Below, piece after piece: positions 1 to 10,757 of a stretch of 64,000 nucleotides of DNA. The notes beneath the pieces are model-generated. The model saw only the letters and a list, made by a program, of their open reading frames with translations, was not told the origin of the DNA and did no database searches. How positions within the stretch are numbered: the stretch's first letter is position 1; the number at the start of each line of letters is the position of its first letter. Position numbers and translations under genes: made by a program. This DNA is from Gadus chalcogrammus (taxonomy: Eukaryota; Chordata; Actinopteri; Gadiformes; Gadidae), in the NCBI RefSeq assembly GCF_026213295.1, contig NC_079412.1, forward strand, positions 124,001-188,000. Direction: 5' to 3'.

Positions 1-70
1 TTTAAAATAACGACTAACTGGACATGAGGTATTGGAATACTTTAACCATCTAACCTTAACCATCATCATT

Positions 71-169
<99 letters not shown>
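71..169. repeat. (GATA)n microsatellite
   Basis: Uninterrupted tetranucleotide run of about 25 units, with no coding value. Shorter GATA tracts recur near 22340 and 22510. Confidence 0.98.
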
Positions 170-194
170 CTACTGAATGAACTGAATTCCATCA

Positions 195-517
195 ATGGAT
201 TTCTTTCTTCCCTGATGGCATGGAAATACTTCAAGACGATGACTCCAAGATTCATCTGGCTCATGAAAGAGTGGTTCAGGGAGCATGCCATCCTTTTCAT
301 ACATGGCTACCACATAGTCCTGAGAATCTTTGGGATGTGTTGGAGAAGGCTTTGCGCTGTGGTCCGACTCTCCCATCATCAATAGCCTACAAGATCAGGG
401 TGAAAATTGAATTGAATTGAACACTTGACGGAAATAATTCTTTAGACCTTGCAGTAGCCTATTGAAGCAATGCCAAATGAATTTGTTCAGCAATCAAGGT
501 AAGGGTGGTCCAACGAA

Positions 518-520
<3 letters not shown>
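195..520 (+). pseudogene. Tc1/mariner transposase, C-terminal remnant
   Basis: Shifting plus-strand frames carry the tail of a Tc1-type DDE transposase. A QDDD-like catalytic segment is near 227-245. The ENLWDVLEKAL block is at about 325-355, followed by a GPTLPSSI stretch. The end shows IEAMP and a terminal GGPTK-like motif that runs straight into the CA repeat. Tc1 transposases are about 340 residues; only the last third is here and at least two frameshifts are present. In intact family members the enzyme cuts and pastes the element at TA sites; this copy is dead. No inverted repeats are identifiable. Confidence 0.7.

Positions 521-594
<74 letters not shown>
521..594. repeat. (CA)n microsatellite
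   Basis: Pure AC run of 37 units immediately after the Tc1 fragment. Its His-Thr open frame is a translation artefact. Confidence 0.98.
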
Positions 595-596
<2 letters not shown>

Positions 597-840
597 AAAA
601 TAAATCAAATCACTCTCAGGTACATAAAAGTAAAGAGTAAACAGCATGTGGAGTGATTACTAGGCCTGATAGATACTGATGATGTGAAATATTGACCAGT
701 ATGTGCAATGGTGGTAGTGTAAAGTGACACAGTGCAGGACATAATCACTGTAAGTATGGCTTACTGTAAGTATGGCTTACAATTTGAATGTGGCACATAT
801 TCTATAAATATGGAAAGAACAAGAGTATGAATTTGAATGT
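595..840. other. Spacer with a short direct repeat
   Basis: No gene is seen. A 16-bp segment (CTGTAAGTATGGCTTA) is repeated back to back at about 749-780. This is probably sequence between the Tc1 and LINE fragments. Confidence 0.5.
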
Positions 841-1311
841 GTTGTTCAGTGGGGGTCATTATCCAGGATTGCCATCATCCATTTCAGTCTTCTTTTCTCT
901 GCTATTGAAGTGATGCACTTCAGCTCTATACCCAAAACATAGCCAGCTTTCCTTAACAACCTGTCCAGTCGCCCAGTATCCATCTTCTTAACGCTGCCTC
1001 CCCACAACAGCATATAGGAGAGTACAATGACAGACTGGCTAAACATCCTGAGGACCTTGCAGACATTGAAGGACCACAGCCTCCTTAGCAAGTACAGCCG
1101 GCTCTGCTCTTTCTAGAGTGCATCTGTGTTGGCATTTGTACGTGGTGACCCCCTCCACATTGTCCCCTCTCAATGGAGACTGGTAGCATATGTCATTTAG
1201 TCCTCCTGTAATCCACCACAATTTCTCTTGGAGGTGTTCAGTTGCAGGTGTGATGACCCAGGCGGGTCTTTGACCCGGCCCCTGCTGTGTGTATGCCTGT
1301 GTTTCTCTCAC
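841..1311 (-). pseudogene. Non-LTR retrotransposon reverse transcriptase, C-terminal fragment
   Basis: Minus-strand frames give, in order, a GDNVEGVTTYK stretch (about 1145-1180), a shifted segment ending near an RRLWSFNVCK block, then LSYMLLWGGSVKK, RLDRLLRKAG and RRLKWMMAILDN. This order is the end of the reverse transcriptase/thumb region of a fish LINE of the Jockey/CR1/Rex1 group. There is at least one frameshift near 1090, and everything 5' of the last ~150 codons is missing, the usual result of 5'-truncated LINE insertion. The exact clade is inferred from memory of family motifs. Confidence 0.72.
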
Positions 1312-1956
1312 TCCTAATCAGGAGATTGTCGGCAGGTGCTGGTTGGAACGGGACCGCAGTGTATAGAGCCTGCCCAGACAGGCTTCTCCCTCCTCCCGGC
1401 ATTTGATTTCTGCTGTTTGTTTGTAACACATGGACTGATGTTCACTTAATAACAATATAGTAATAACATACTAACTAACTAATATAAATATAAGATTAAT
1501 ATATTCCTCACCATGACCTGACGTGTAGACACTGTGAAAAAGAAATAGGAAAAAGGTGACCAAAACGTTTCACTAAATTAAAGGCTATGAGTGAGTTTGT
1601 AGGTGAGTTACAAATGTATCAAGAGTAGAGGCCAGTTGAATGTGAAAAGGGATGGTTAAATGGTAAATGTTGTGAATATTTTGGGGGCAATTTTGGCTGC
1701 AATATTTTCTGCATTTATATAGGCTATACACCAACTATTTATGTAATGTGACAGGAGCGGGATGGAAGTCTTCCTAAAGGGCTTGGTCTGTTGGGTACCA
1801 ATACCTACCAGTTGGTTACCTATAGTATCAGTTGTAGTAGTATCTATCTCCTCACCTCCCCTGACCCATGTAATGCTGTAATAAATAAATGTAATAAACG
1901 ATAACGCTATAAATAAAAGTATTTTTTAATAAAAAAATAAAAAATAAAAATTAAAA
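1312..1956. other. AT-rich interval, nothing recognised
   Basis: 1312-1430 may be further degraded LINE sequence on the minus strand. 1430-1956 is AT-rich, ending in a poly-A-like tract with AATAAA-like words (1880-1950). No credible frame. Confidence 0.4.
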
Positions 1957-2064
1957 ATTGAAACGCCGGAACGCGTTCTGGGCGCGCGCGCTGAAACGCT
2001 GGAACGCGTTCTGGAAAACCAAAACGCCTTCTGGGCACGCGTGCTGGCGTTTCAGAACGCGTTT
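1957..2064. repeat. Short tandem/inverted array built on AACGCGTT
   Basis: About three diverged direct units of 34-40 bp contain GGAACGCGTTCTGG or a close variant. A last segment holds GCGTTTCAGAACGCGTTT in opposite polarity. AACGCGTT is self-complementary, so the segment can fold. The GC- and CpG-rich block stands out sharply in AT-rich DNA. The same GAACGCGTTA word ends the terminal repeats of the element at 48258-49791. Confidence 0.6.
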
Positions 2065-2569
2065 AATTGAAGTCGAATTGTGGCACACTCGGCTTGCCAT
2101 AACAGTCTACTGCAAGAATCAGGGAAATCTAGACATTCTTTGCAAAAATTAAACATTTAGAAGAATACGTGATACTTTGCTTTGATAGTTATATACCTCT
2201 GATTGGAGATTGATTGTCGGCGGCTCCTCCAAAATAATGTTACCTTCAACTAAAAATGACACAATTATTTTACCCTCAATCATTTCACATTTGATTAGCA
2301 AGACAATTATTTATGTCCTTTGCCAATACATGAATACTCATTACAAACACCTTGGATGTTGAGGCAGTGGGGTGAGAGGGCATCCCCCCTTCCACCATCA
2401 TCGGCCGACCTTCGATATTGGCGAGAGCCAGCTCCTCCGAAGTGGTGAAGGGTGGTGGTCGGAGCAGTATTAATTTGGGTTTTCTTTTTATTTGCTACAG
2501 GTAATCAACATGAGATTAAAGGTTGGAGCCTAGGCCATTGCAAATCACAGGCTAGATTCACCTGAAATT
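2065..2569. other. No recognisable feature
   Basis: AT-rich to 2340, then a GC-richer stretch with CATCGGCCGACC-like inverted words near 2395-2410. No coding or repeat call is supported. Confidence 0.4.
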
Positions 2570-2815
2570 ATCAAATGGATGCTTACAACTTACCTCGCTC
2601 GATTCATTTTGTGTAAGGGTGAGTCGAATGACGCGATAAACGCCCCTTTTATGTGTACGCGCATTGAACCTAAAGCGGAAAACCTGGTTCAACTAATTGA
2701 ATCTAAAGTGAGCGTCGTGGTACCATTTAACTCTGATTGCGAGTTGCGGCTCTGTCGAGCCAGGTTTTCCCAAGAAAGCCTGGGTATGTTCAGCGAGGTT
2801 CGTGGTATCCCCCCT
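2570..2815 (-). mobile_element. PIF/Harbinger-like terminal fragment
   Basis: Read on the minus strand it starts GGGGGGATACCACGAA and continues with an ACATACCCAGGC block, resembling the GGGGTGTTCCACAAAG start of the Harbinger copy at 52399. It contains no transposase reading frame. It directly abuts the same ~205-bp repeat that abuts the 52399 copy. The family call rests on this local comparison. Confidence 0.5.
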
Positions 2816-3024
2816 CAGGCTAAGAGACAAAAAAATAAAATTGTTGTCAGTTGTAAATAAAATATTTTTTATAAGCCTCAAGGATGTTTTGACATTGATT
2901 TTTGATAAAGTATGCTGAGTTTTGTTAAGTCACGCTCAGACTAGTGTCATTTGCATATTACAATCAAAAAAAATTCTCCCGTGACACTGTCACTTTTTTT
3001 TCCTCTGAGGAGTTTGCAGGTCTG
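2816..3024 (-). repeat. Repeat R, copy 1 (second copy at 52195-52398)
   Basis: On the minus strand it runs from CAGACCTGCAAACTCC through GTGACAGTGTCACGGG, a T-run, ATATGCAAAT and CTTAGCCTGA. The 52195-52398 copy is nearly identical over its whole length. It begins exactly where the MULE coding sequence stops and ends where Harbinger-like sequence begins. Family not recognised. Confidence 0.85.
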
Positions 3025-3748
3025 ATTGGAACACCTGGCGATAGTGTCCAATTGTGCGTTGGCCCATAAGAACATGGACAAGTGGAACAACGAAGCCATG
3101 CACGTCCCCGAGCACCATAAACACCTGATTGTACGGGTGTGGGCAGGACTTACATGTTCCATCCATGTAAACGGTCGCACAGCGTCGCAGCTTCCGCAAG
3201 TTGTCCTTAGTGGCAAAGACTGCGACACCCCAATCCTCATCTTGGTGCAACAGGAATGTATCACTGCCCCATGTCTCTGCCCATGGACCTTCTATTCTTA
3301 CGTCCTCAATGGTAGGTGGGATGGGAGGCATAACATGTTTACGGGCTCTGGCCATAACTGACCTCACTGACGGGAAGTCTTGTGGTGGTGCTCTGTCTCC
3401 TCCACCCTGGAGTGTACGTTGCCGCTGCAGAGCTACTCGCCGGGCATTGTAGACCCTTCTGATGGGTACTGTGGGTTCCCTCTCGACTTCTCCAATTGCC
3501 TCTTGGCGGAAATCTGCATTGCGCACCCGTACTTTGTCAGGGGCATGCACATGTTCACCGACCTCATTGACAACGATGTTAGGATGCTCTTCCTCAACAT
3601 CAAAGATGTTGGTCCGGAGTACTGACCTGCAGTTCTCTCTCCAGCATCTCCATCTAATATCTTGCTGGTTAGTGCGGTGCCTATGGTATCTGAATTCGTC
3701 CAGAACCAAAACTTTTCCTCCCCGGTCTCCCGTCATTAACCTCGCCAT
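3025..3748 (-). pseudogene. FLYWCH-type MULE transposase, truncated
   Basis: The minus-strand frame encodes about 240 residues before repeat R cuts it off. Residues ~25-70 form a FLYWCH-like zinc module (WRCWRENC ... HVHAPD). Residues ~185-235 match the start of the MULE transposase domain, with YMDGTCKSCP carrying the first catalytic Asp, then FMVLGDVHGFVVPLV and a GHYRQVF block. The remaining catalytic residues and C-terminus are absent. MULE enzymes move Mutator-like DNA transposons; FLYWCH-MULE fusions are common in animals. No frameshift is visible in what remains, so truncation by the repeat is the main lesion. It could alternatively be a co-opted FLYWCH gene fragment, which is less likely here. 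Confidence 0.78.
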
Positions 3749-4494
3749 GGTCTCCTCCTTGGTAATAAACTAGCTCGGGCCTATGACGGGGGTGGCTAAC
3801 TGGTCCAGCACGAGGAGCCGAAAAAAAATCTAAAAAGATTGGATGGGTTTTGCATAGCCTATAATTTTATTAGACCTATTATTTTTCTCTGCTAGGTTGA
3901 TATGATTATATATAATATTATATATAATTAATGAGTATTTTCAGATTAGATAGGCTACCGACGGATTGTGAGATATCGGCCCCTGGGCACGCGGACTATG
4001 CAAGCCCCTCCCCCCAAAAAAGATACAAATAAATGCATCTTTATTTAAACAAAACAGGATTTACAAGGGTTGACATTTTATGATATTAAGAATAGTCAAA
4101 TATCATTTTCTTAAGGCTGTTCAATAAGAAAGTGACGTATCAGCTAAGTAAAGTAAACTGCGCAGGCACGGCAGCCTCAATAAAAGTCAACAGCAAATAC
4201 ATTTTCTCTTGTTTTTGCTTAGCTGTTCCACTTACAACCGTTCACCGTTGCTCCATCTTCAAATCACAGTGCCTTGATCGTGACCTGTGAGTGACCGATC
4301 TCAAATGCACAAACTGAAATAGTGCCCCCTAGTGATCTTTTTTATTTACTCAGTATATGCCTACTATTGCTGTTTTCTCTTGAACTTTTGTATTTCTCTA
4401 ATTGCTTCGACAATGCAACATTAAAAACTAACAGTGACTTCACACAGAAGCTCTGTGGACAAAAATCACAAAGGTAAAATTTCGTTTTCTGTTG
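3749..4494. other. Upstream flank of the MULE, nothing else recognised
   Basis: 3749-3840 is the 5' flank of the MULE frame. 3900-3935 is a TATA-rich palindromic tract. 4020-4490 is ordinary AT-rich sequence without a supported gene. Confidence 0.4.
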
Positions 4495-6163
4495 TTAAAG
4501 GTCCCAATAAATGAAAATCTCACTTTATGATGTTTTCTAACATAAATATGAGTTCCCCTAGCCCGTCTATGGTCCCCCAGGGGCTAAAACTTGCGTTTGG
4601 TGTAAAACGAGCACTAATTGTTCTGCTCGCCTTTGAAAAAACGGAGGCTCAAGCGCGCTGATTTGGAATGTCTTTATTTATATCGTCATAATGCATCTAA
4701 GCTCCTCCCCTTACTCTGCCTGGCCCGCCCAGAGACGTTGGCCCGCCAATGAGACACGACCGTGCGAGCGTCACATGTGTGTGTGTGAATACTAGGGGTG
4801 AAACGGATCAGTGTGTCCACGGTTCGGTTCAGATAACCGTTTTGGGCCTCGGTTTCGGATACGGTTCGGATTAGGATCATGTCCGTGATAGTAAATAGGC
4901 AGACTTTTTTTTTGACGGAGGGTTTGGGGGAGAAACACAAAAATGAATGAGACCCACAGGCTATTTGCAATGTGTTAATTGACTGCAATCAGACAACTTG
5001 CAAGGCTTTTTTGTGCAATAAATGTTCCCCTAAATGCATTTGAAAACATGGTGCACTGAGTGTAACATGTAAGGGATAACGGCCGACGAGGCTTAGAACT
5101 CTGGCGACAAGCGCAGCATGAAGCCAGAGTTGCCTCTACCTGTCCATTATTTCCATCGAACCGGTCGACCTCGAAGGCTGTTATCCCGCTTATCACCCGT
5201 TTGTATTTATCTCCCGTATATTTAGAATATAATTGTATCAATTACTTTCTTTAAATTTAGGAATCGTGCGCTTGAAAAGCCCAGTTTGTTTTGAACGCTG
5301 ACAGGATGAAGGGAGGGGCGGGAAAAGTTTCATTGGCTCGGGCAGCACTGGTGAGAATGCATTCCGCTGGGTCCTAAACACCCTTTTGTATCGGACGTAG
5401 GCTACAGTAGGCAAAATACGCTACATAAGGCAATGCCTTCATGAAACCGAAATCCGCGGATCTCCAGAATGCTCCCAACTGTGGTAAACGAACCGAACGG
5501 ATTCGGATACAATTCGAATCCGCTGCAGGACTAGTGAATACACACACTGTAACGCAAGTGTTTCTTGTCGGTTCTTTGACGTCTCTTGTATTTCCACAAC
5601 GAGACTGTAGTGGGGGTTATCTGAGCCATGGTTGAGAAGGAATTGGGGGAAAGGAACTTTGGCTTTGACTCGCTGAAGTAGGCTACATGAACTGCGACAT
5701 GCCGCCAGTTGCCGCGAGGCACCATCGCCCAGAGACGTCGCAGAACCCGACAAATTAGTTTGTGATTCATAATATCGTCTTGAGGCGCACAGAGCTTTTG
5801 GCCGTGATAATATATATTATATGATATAGATATCTATGTAGGCTATAGGATAATATTTAGATATAGAGCTTCAGGACTCCCATGTGTTCTAGAATATTTA
5901 CAGAACACGGCTAAAGGCTGTGTGCGCCTCCGCATTGCGATACATCCACTGTAAACAGAGCGCATGGTACCGTGGCTGCAAGCTGCTCAGGGCCACACCC
6001 CCACCCTCCTCCTTGACCCGCATTTGGGGGAAGCTCAATGTGCGACTGGCTCGGAGTGGCTGTAACGCTGCACCACGGCGTAATTTCGGGAACGTCTTTG
6101 AATACTGTGTTAGTTGCCCACTATACCTATCTTACATAAAATAGCATGTCATGGGACCATTAA
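4495..6163 (+). mobile_element. TTAA-flanked non-autonomous DNA element X, copy 1
   Basis: Bounded by TTAA at 4495-4498 and 6160-6163. Left end is AGGTCCCA; the right end reversed is TGGTCCCATGACATG, so short inverted repeats are present. TTAA duplication points to piggyBac- or Kolobok-type mobilisation. No transposase is encoded. A hAT MITE sits inside at 4793-5533. A second copy in opposite orientation lies at 44819-46086 and shares the GC-rich first 300 bp and the 5550-5870 segment. Confidence 0.75.
4793..5533. mobile_element. hAT MITE in element X
   Basis: 741 bp, flanked by exact 8-bp duplication GTGAATAC (4785-4792 and 5534-5541). Ends are TAGGGGTGAAACGG and, reversed, TAGTCCTGCAGCGG; subterminal CGGTTCGG/GGATTCGGAT words repeat. 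No coding frame is credible. The 8-bp duplication and TA/CAG-type ends are the hAT signature. Confidence 0.88.
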
Positions 6164-6542
6164 AAGAAAGGGGGAAGTTTCTTCTAAAGTTGTTATTTGC
6201 AAGATTTAGTCCCAGAATGATATGGTTTAGATGGTTGGAATCAGTGGCGGCTCAGCTTTCATATAATATGTAGCCTAGTTTGTGCAGGTCCAATTTCGTG
6301 AAAAAGATCGCTATTGCAGGGCTCTCAAGTCTCACGCATTCGGCGTGAGACACACGCAATTCAACCCATGCACACGTTCACAAACCACACTTCGTATTTC
6401 TCAAGCAGAGAAATTGCCAGGATATAGCGCCCACCAATTTGGGCTGCTATTTAACAGTGGAACAGGTAGGAATCAAATGGGTTTCCCGTACGTAGTGTAA
6501 CCAGACGTCCTCTTCCAGTAATGGTGGAGAAAGTAACAGACT
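6164..6542. other. Spacer with a hAT-like end
   Basis: A segment starting CAGGGCTCTCAAGTCTCACG near 6317 looks like one end of a hAT MITE (it includes a TCTCACG...CGTGAGA inverted pair). No partner end or target duplication was found. Otherwise no feature. Confidence 0.35.
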
Positions 6543-6754
6543 GGGGAACATGGGACCCTTTTTCAGAAAAAGGGTCCTATGTTCCCCTGTCACATACATA
6601 TCGGGGAACATAGGACCCTTTTTGTGAAAAGCGGGAACATAGGACCCTTTTTTAAAAAAAGGGTCCTATGTTCCCCTGTCTCATGCAAAGCGGGGAACAT
6701 AGAACCCGGGAAACATAGGACCCGGGGAACATAGGACCCGGGGAACATAGACAC
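6543..6754. repeat. Palindromic array of GGGGAACATAGGACCC
   Basis: At least eight copies of the 16-bp word GGGGAACATAGGACCC or near variants occur in both orientations. 6543-6587 is a near-perfect hairpin; 6603-6676 forms a second fold; 6692-6750 has four head-to-tail units. It looks like stacked termini of a small DNA element. It ends abruptly where Harbinger sequence begins at about 6755. Confidence 0.85.
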
Positions 6755-6834
6755 GCTCCCCCTCCACCGGTGTCAAGACAATTTGAGGGCCAGATCCAGT
6801 CTGCCGACTGTCGGCCTTTTCACGATTGGCTTAA
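6755..6834 (+). mobile_element. Harbinger copy C, left portion ending at TTAA target
   Basis: Matches 54329-54410 and 55840-55895 (CTCCACCGG, GTCAAGACAATTTGAGGG, CACGATTGGC) up to TTAA at 6831-6834, where the piggyBac element begins. The continuation is found at 21146. Everything left of 6755 in the copy is missing. Confidence 0.9.
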
Positions 6835-7168
6835 CCCATTGGCGCCGGATGCTGCGTAGCGCAGCATAGCCCCTCCTGCCGGTTGCTGCATAGCGCAACA
6901 TAGGCTTTCCTGCCGGTTGCTGCGTAGCGCAGCATTTTGTACACGTGCTGTTTTCATGACGAATGCAGCATATAACTCACTCTGGTTGGTTAAAAATACA
7001 CATGGGGTGGGTCTTAAGGCTTTGGTAAAGATCAGGAGACCACCAAAACGAACTTTGGTTGGCTGAAAATCACGTCAATCAATCATATAGCCACGCGATA
7101 TTCTGTGTTCGTTTTCAGTGATTCCATGCTGGTTAGCGAGAAGTAGTAGTGAAGAAGGAGCAGTGAAG

Positions 7169-7685
7169 ATGGAGTGTTTTGATAGCGATGGCAGTGATTT
7201 CGAGCTAGATTTTGAAGGATTTGAGTCTGAGAGGGAGGAGGATATTGAGGATCCATTAGATACGGCACAGGAGTGGGACACGTTTGTGGACACGGAAGGG
7301 GAGGAGGAGGAGGAATTTCAGGGATTCCAAGTGGACTGGACAACCGGCAATTACCAGCCTCGGACAACGAAGGCATTTAAAAGAACACCGGGGATAAAGC
7401 AACCGATCGCCGTGGATGCTAGCCCCCTCGAAGTCTTTTCCCTGATATTTACAGATGAGCTGTGGGACTTGTTGGTAACAGAGACAAATCTGTATGCTGA
7501 ACAATTACGCACACAGATCCCCACGACCTCAAAGTGGACACCGGTCTCCAAAACGGAGATGAAAACTTTCCTCGGGCTGTGTCTCACGTTCGGGATTTTA
7601 AAGCTGCCAGCACGCCGGAACTACTGGAGGTAAACTCACACTTTCCCAAGGCAATGTCCAGGGACCGTTTCGACATGATCTGGAG
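7169..7685 (+). pseudogene. piggyBac transposase, exon 1
   Basis: Starts at the ATG at 7169. Encodes an acidic N-terminus (DSDGSDFELDFEGFESE, then an EEEEEF run), then the start of the DDE_Tnp_1_7 fold: SPLEVFSLIFTDELWDLLV, TNLYAEQLR, FLGLCLTFGILKLP, NYW. At 7627-7640 the frame breaks: a stop follows NYWR and the expected SHFPKAMSRDRFDMIW continues in another frame, consistent with one lost base. The exon ends at 7685 with AG before GTAATT; joining to 19566 gives the WRYLHLQDN motif. So the gene is spliced but this copy needs a frameshift correction to be functional. Confidence 0.85.
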
Positions 7686-7977
7686 GTAATTATTTATGTT
7701 TTGTTTTCTTGTGCGCTCTTCCGAGTTCTCTTCTCTTAGAAAACGGAATGGGCAGTAATGATAGTGGTGCTATAGCGATTACTAATGTTGATGATGCAGA
7801 ACTGTATAGCATAATACAGCATAATGAATAATACAATTATGAATAAATATAAATACTATAAATAACATTGATGGAACTGGAAATACTGCTTTTCTGTTAG
7901 TGTAGCTTTATTGTGTATCCAACTTGAATGTGTACTCCCTGTCTTCGCCACAATTAGCATTTGAACACCTTCCCTAC

Positions 7978-8426
7978 TGATGAAGAGAAAGTTCTCTCAC
8001 GGACACGTCGGACAGCGAAATATTTGATTTAATCTTAAAGCATGATCATGGGAAAGGTACCGGCAGCAAAGTTTACCACGAACACATTCGACGAGACAAT
8101 AGATTCACAAGATTCTTATAGGGAACATTAACATTGTGGGAAGGAAGTGGGAGTGACCTTAGGACAAGTCAATTTGTAATACAATGGGTGGGTATTGGAC
8201 ATGTCTACAGAATTGGCTCTAAACGAGTTTACACAACAAAGAAGTCAGTCGATTGGCCTGGTCACAAAACCAGACTTCCTGGCTCCAGTGGGAGCTTGAA
8301 TACGAATTAACTTAAGTTACAGGGAGAATGTATACAGTTCCTTAGAATGTAATAATTATATAAACAAGGTTAATATAATTAGTATGTGATTGTATATTTA
8401 TAGTTATGATTGATATTTCCACGACA
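7978..8426 (-). repeat. ERV1 3' LTR
   Basis: 449 bp, uninterrupted, 99.5 percent identical to the other LTR (a T/C difference in CAAAGTTTACC and an A/T difference in AATTAGTATG). In provirus sense it starts TGTCGTGG and ends TTCATCA. Confidence 0.95.
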
Positions 8427-8441
8427 GTTCCTCCCTTTTTG
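8427..8441 (-). promoter_or_regulatory. ERV1 polypurine tract
   Basis: Minus strand AAAAAGGGAGGAACTG lies directly against the LTR start, the position where plus-strand DNA synthesis is primed in retroviruses. Confidence 0.85.
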
Positions 8442-8526
8442 ATCATAAGATCAACACTTATTACAGGTGATATATTATGTCACAGGATTACAAGTGATGG
8501 TAAAACAAGTTAAAACACAGAATAAT

Positions 8527-8777
8527 AGGAATAAAATTCAAAGAAATTAGTAAAAATCAATCATTAATAAAGTAATCAATATGTACATTAGTAAAATTGC
8601 AAATTCAAAGAAATTAGTAAAAGTAAAAGTAATCATTAATAAAGTAATACAATGAAAGTCAAAGAAATTAGTAAAAATAAATCATTAATAAAGTAATCAA
8701 TATGTACATTTGTAAAATTTGTAAATTCAAAGAAATTAGTAAAAGTAAATGATCAATATGTACATTAGTAAAATTTA
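8527..8777. repeat. AT-rich tandem repeat near ERV1 3' end
   Basis: Three to four imperfect units built from AAAGAAATTAGTAAAA, CATTAATAAAGTAATCA and ATATGTACATT. Unit spacing varies between about 60 and 90 bp. It lies between the env/integrase remnant and the polypurine tract. Confidence 0.85.
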
Positions 8778-8797
8778 TGTCGAGCATGTTAGGTCAC

Positions 8798-9205
8798 TCA
8801 TTTTTCATTTGGTAACTCTTCATTGGAGTAAGTGGCCCATTCTTGGTGGTGTTGAAGTGGGCTTGCAAACTGGTTGTGTGATGATGTGGTTAGCTGGGGT
8901 TCCGCTATGGTTGGGAGTCGGTCGTTGTTGCTGGTGGTTGCGTTGCATTGGTCTGCTGGGCTCATCAGGAGTATTATGCAGATCGCGGTAGAGGTGGTCC
9001 ATTCGAGGTGTTGGTGTTTTCCTCTTCTGGAAGTGCTGGGCGGCATCGGCTTGCATGGATCCATTCTGGTTTTCCTTGGAGTTTGACTGCAGCCCTCGTG
9101 GTCAGTTACACCTGGATTTGTCCTTGCCATCTGGGGAGGAGAACATTTGGGTTAAGTGACTTTAACATGATCATATCACTAGGATAAAAACCATGGGTAG
9201 GGCTG
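8798..9205 (-). pseudogene. ERV1 integrase C-terminal tail and possible env start
   Basis: Minus-strand frames between about 9175 and 9040 carry the end of a retroviral integrase: SLNPNVLLPRW, a stop, then LTTRAAVKLQG and EWIHASRC. These motifs normally mark the SH3-like DNA-binding end of integrase. An overlapping frame further down (ICIILLMSPADQCNATT) could be the beginning of an envelope signal region, but nothing longer follows. It joins directly to RT sequence near 9205, so the bulk of RT, RNase H and the integrase core has been deleted. Confidence 0.6.
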
Positions 9206-9729
9206 TCAGATGGTATTGGAATGGAGAAAAACGCTTAGCACAGATCAATTACTGTGTAATGTGTGGAATCTGAAGGGATTGATGACAGTATTGTATGTGT
9301 GTCTGGTGCTATGGGTGTGATAGGAACAACGCAATTGTGGACTGCTCTCAAATCTTGTACAAATCTCTATTCATCTGGTCTCCCTGGCTTCGGGAGGGGC
9401 AATATGGGTGTGTTACAAGGACTAGTAGTTGTTTCCTTTAGAATACCTTGAGATAAAAGAGAAGTTATTACCGGCTGAATTCTATCTAATGCTTCGGGGG
9501 ACAAACGATATTGTCGAGTACAAGTCAAAGTAGCATCTGACTTTAATGTAACTTTAAGAGATGGTGAAGAGGTTACAAATCCTGCATGATTTTTATGCAT
9601 GGCCCATAGTTTAGATGGTACCTGCGATAAACTCTGGGGTGAACTGTAACAGGAGACGGTGCTGGAGAGTGTTTTTCGAATGTACAACTCGAATTCGCAA
9701 ACAACAGGGTTTTCAAATCTAGTCTCCAA
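9206..9729 (-). pseudogene. ERV1 reverse transcriptase, N-terminal part
   Basis: One frame from 9729 holds the RT entry region (VPSKLWA, then LSPEALDRIQPVI, SLLSQGIL, PILPLPKPGRP). A stop follows at about 9367. The same domain continues with RFVQDLRAVH, VVPITPIAPDTHTIL and VIDLC, where another stop interrupts. The catalytic YxDD motif is not present because of the deletion. RT copies viral RNA to DNA; this copy cannot. Confidence 0.8.
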
Positions 9730-10007
9730 CCGTCAGACTGTAGTGTGTGCAGTATACCTGTAGAGGTCGCTGATGAACTAATGGGTTCTGTGTTGTGTAG
9801 GGTTTTAATCATGTTTTCTAATTCTTGGGGTGTATGTGTTGGTGAAATAGCTAGTATGATGTGTGGTACTGTATCGTCGTGAAGGAGAGAAAATTGTTCT
9901 TTTGTGAGAGACACAACTGCAGCACAACCGGCCGGACCAATGTATAGTTGCGTGATAGGATTAAATGCATCAGCGTGATTTAGAAAAGAGCACGTCTTCT
10001 GTTGATA
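9730..10007 (-). pseudogene. ERV1 protease-RT linker remnant
   Basis: A minus frame (9573-9914) includes HIILAISPTHTPQEL and further linker-like sequence between the protease and RT blocks. No known domain. It belongs to the pol region by position. Confidence 0.45.
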
Positions 10008-10608
10008 TTATATTGGTACGACGTCGTTAAACAATGTAGCATTACAATGAAAGGTTTCAAAAGGCAGCATCTGTGTTAGACCAACGGCGAGATATGGGGA
10101 CGTTTTAGACAAACTTTGAATGTTTTCGATACTGCAGATTTCAACACTAGGTTTTCCTAACAATCTCCACAAGTAAGCAGTAGTTACTTCGGTGTGCGTT
10201 AACAATTGGGAAGCCTGAATCAACTTATCATCGGGTATTCGCATAAACAAACCATCCGGGGTGCAAAAGATTACTGCATTTAGTTTACACAACATATCTC
10301 GTCCCATTAAATTAACAGGAGAGGAGGGAGAGATTAAAAACTTCTGTTCCAACGGGACATGTGATACAATAGTAGGAACCGGTTTTGATATTGTTTCACT
10401 CATCGCAATGCCAGCAATACCAACCGTTTTCAATGTTTTGGTTACTTTCTTGTAAAATACCAGTTTTGTTAATAGCTGATACTGTAGCACCAGAATCGAC
10501 AAGAAATTCAAAATGGTTTTGTCCTACCTGCACGGAGCATTTTGGATTTTCGGTGGGGCTGGAAGACAGTTGAAGAAGCGTTGCCTGGATCGTAGTTTCC
10601 TTCTCCAA
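10008..10608 (-). pseudogene. ERV1 aspartic protease, frameshifted
   Basis: Frame 10608-10396 has the retropepsin active site FEFLVDSGATVSAINK. The rest of the fold is in the next frame (10511-10008), including IVSHVPLEQKFLISP and the conserved NLMGRDMLCKLN near the C-terminal side. A frameshift at about 10450-10480 separates the halves. The enzyme would cleave Gag and Gag-Pol during maturation. Confidence 0.82.
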
Positions 10609-10757
10609 GGGGTCCTAGTAATGATTATACTCACCTGGGCGTTGTAGCGGGTTCTTCATGGTGTGGGGGCGCGGACTGGTTCCGTGGGCGGGGCAGACGG
10701 TTTGGTCTCGTCGCTGTGTTTCTTTCTGCAATATTTCTCCTGATGACCTATCTTTTT

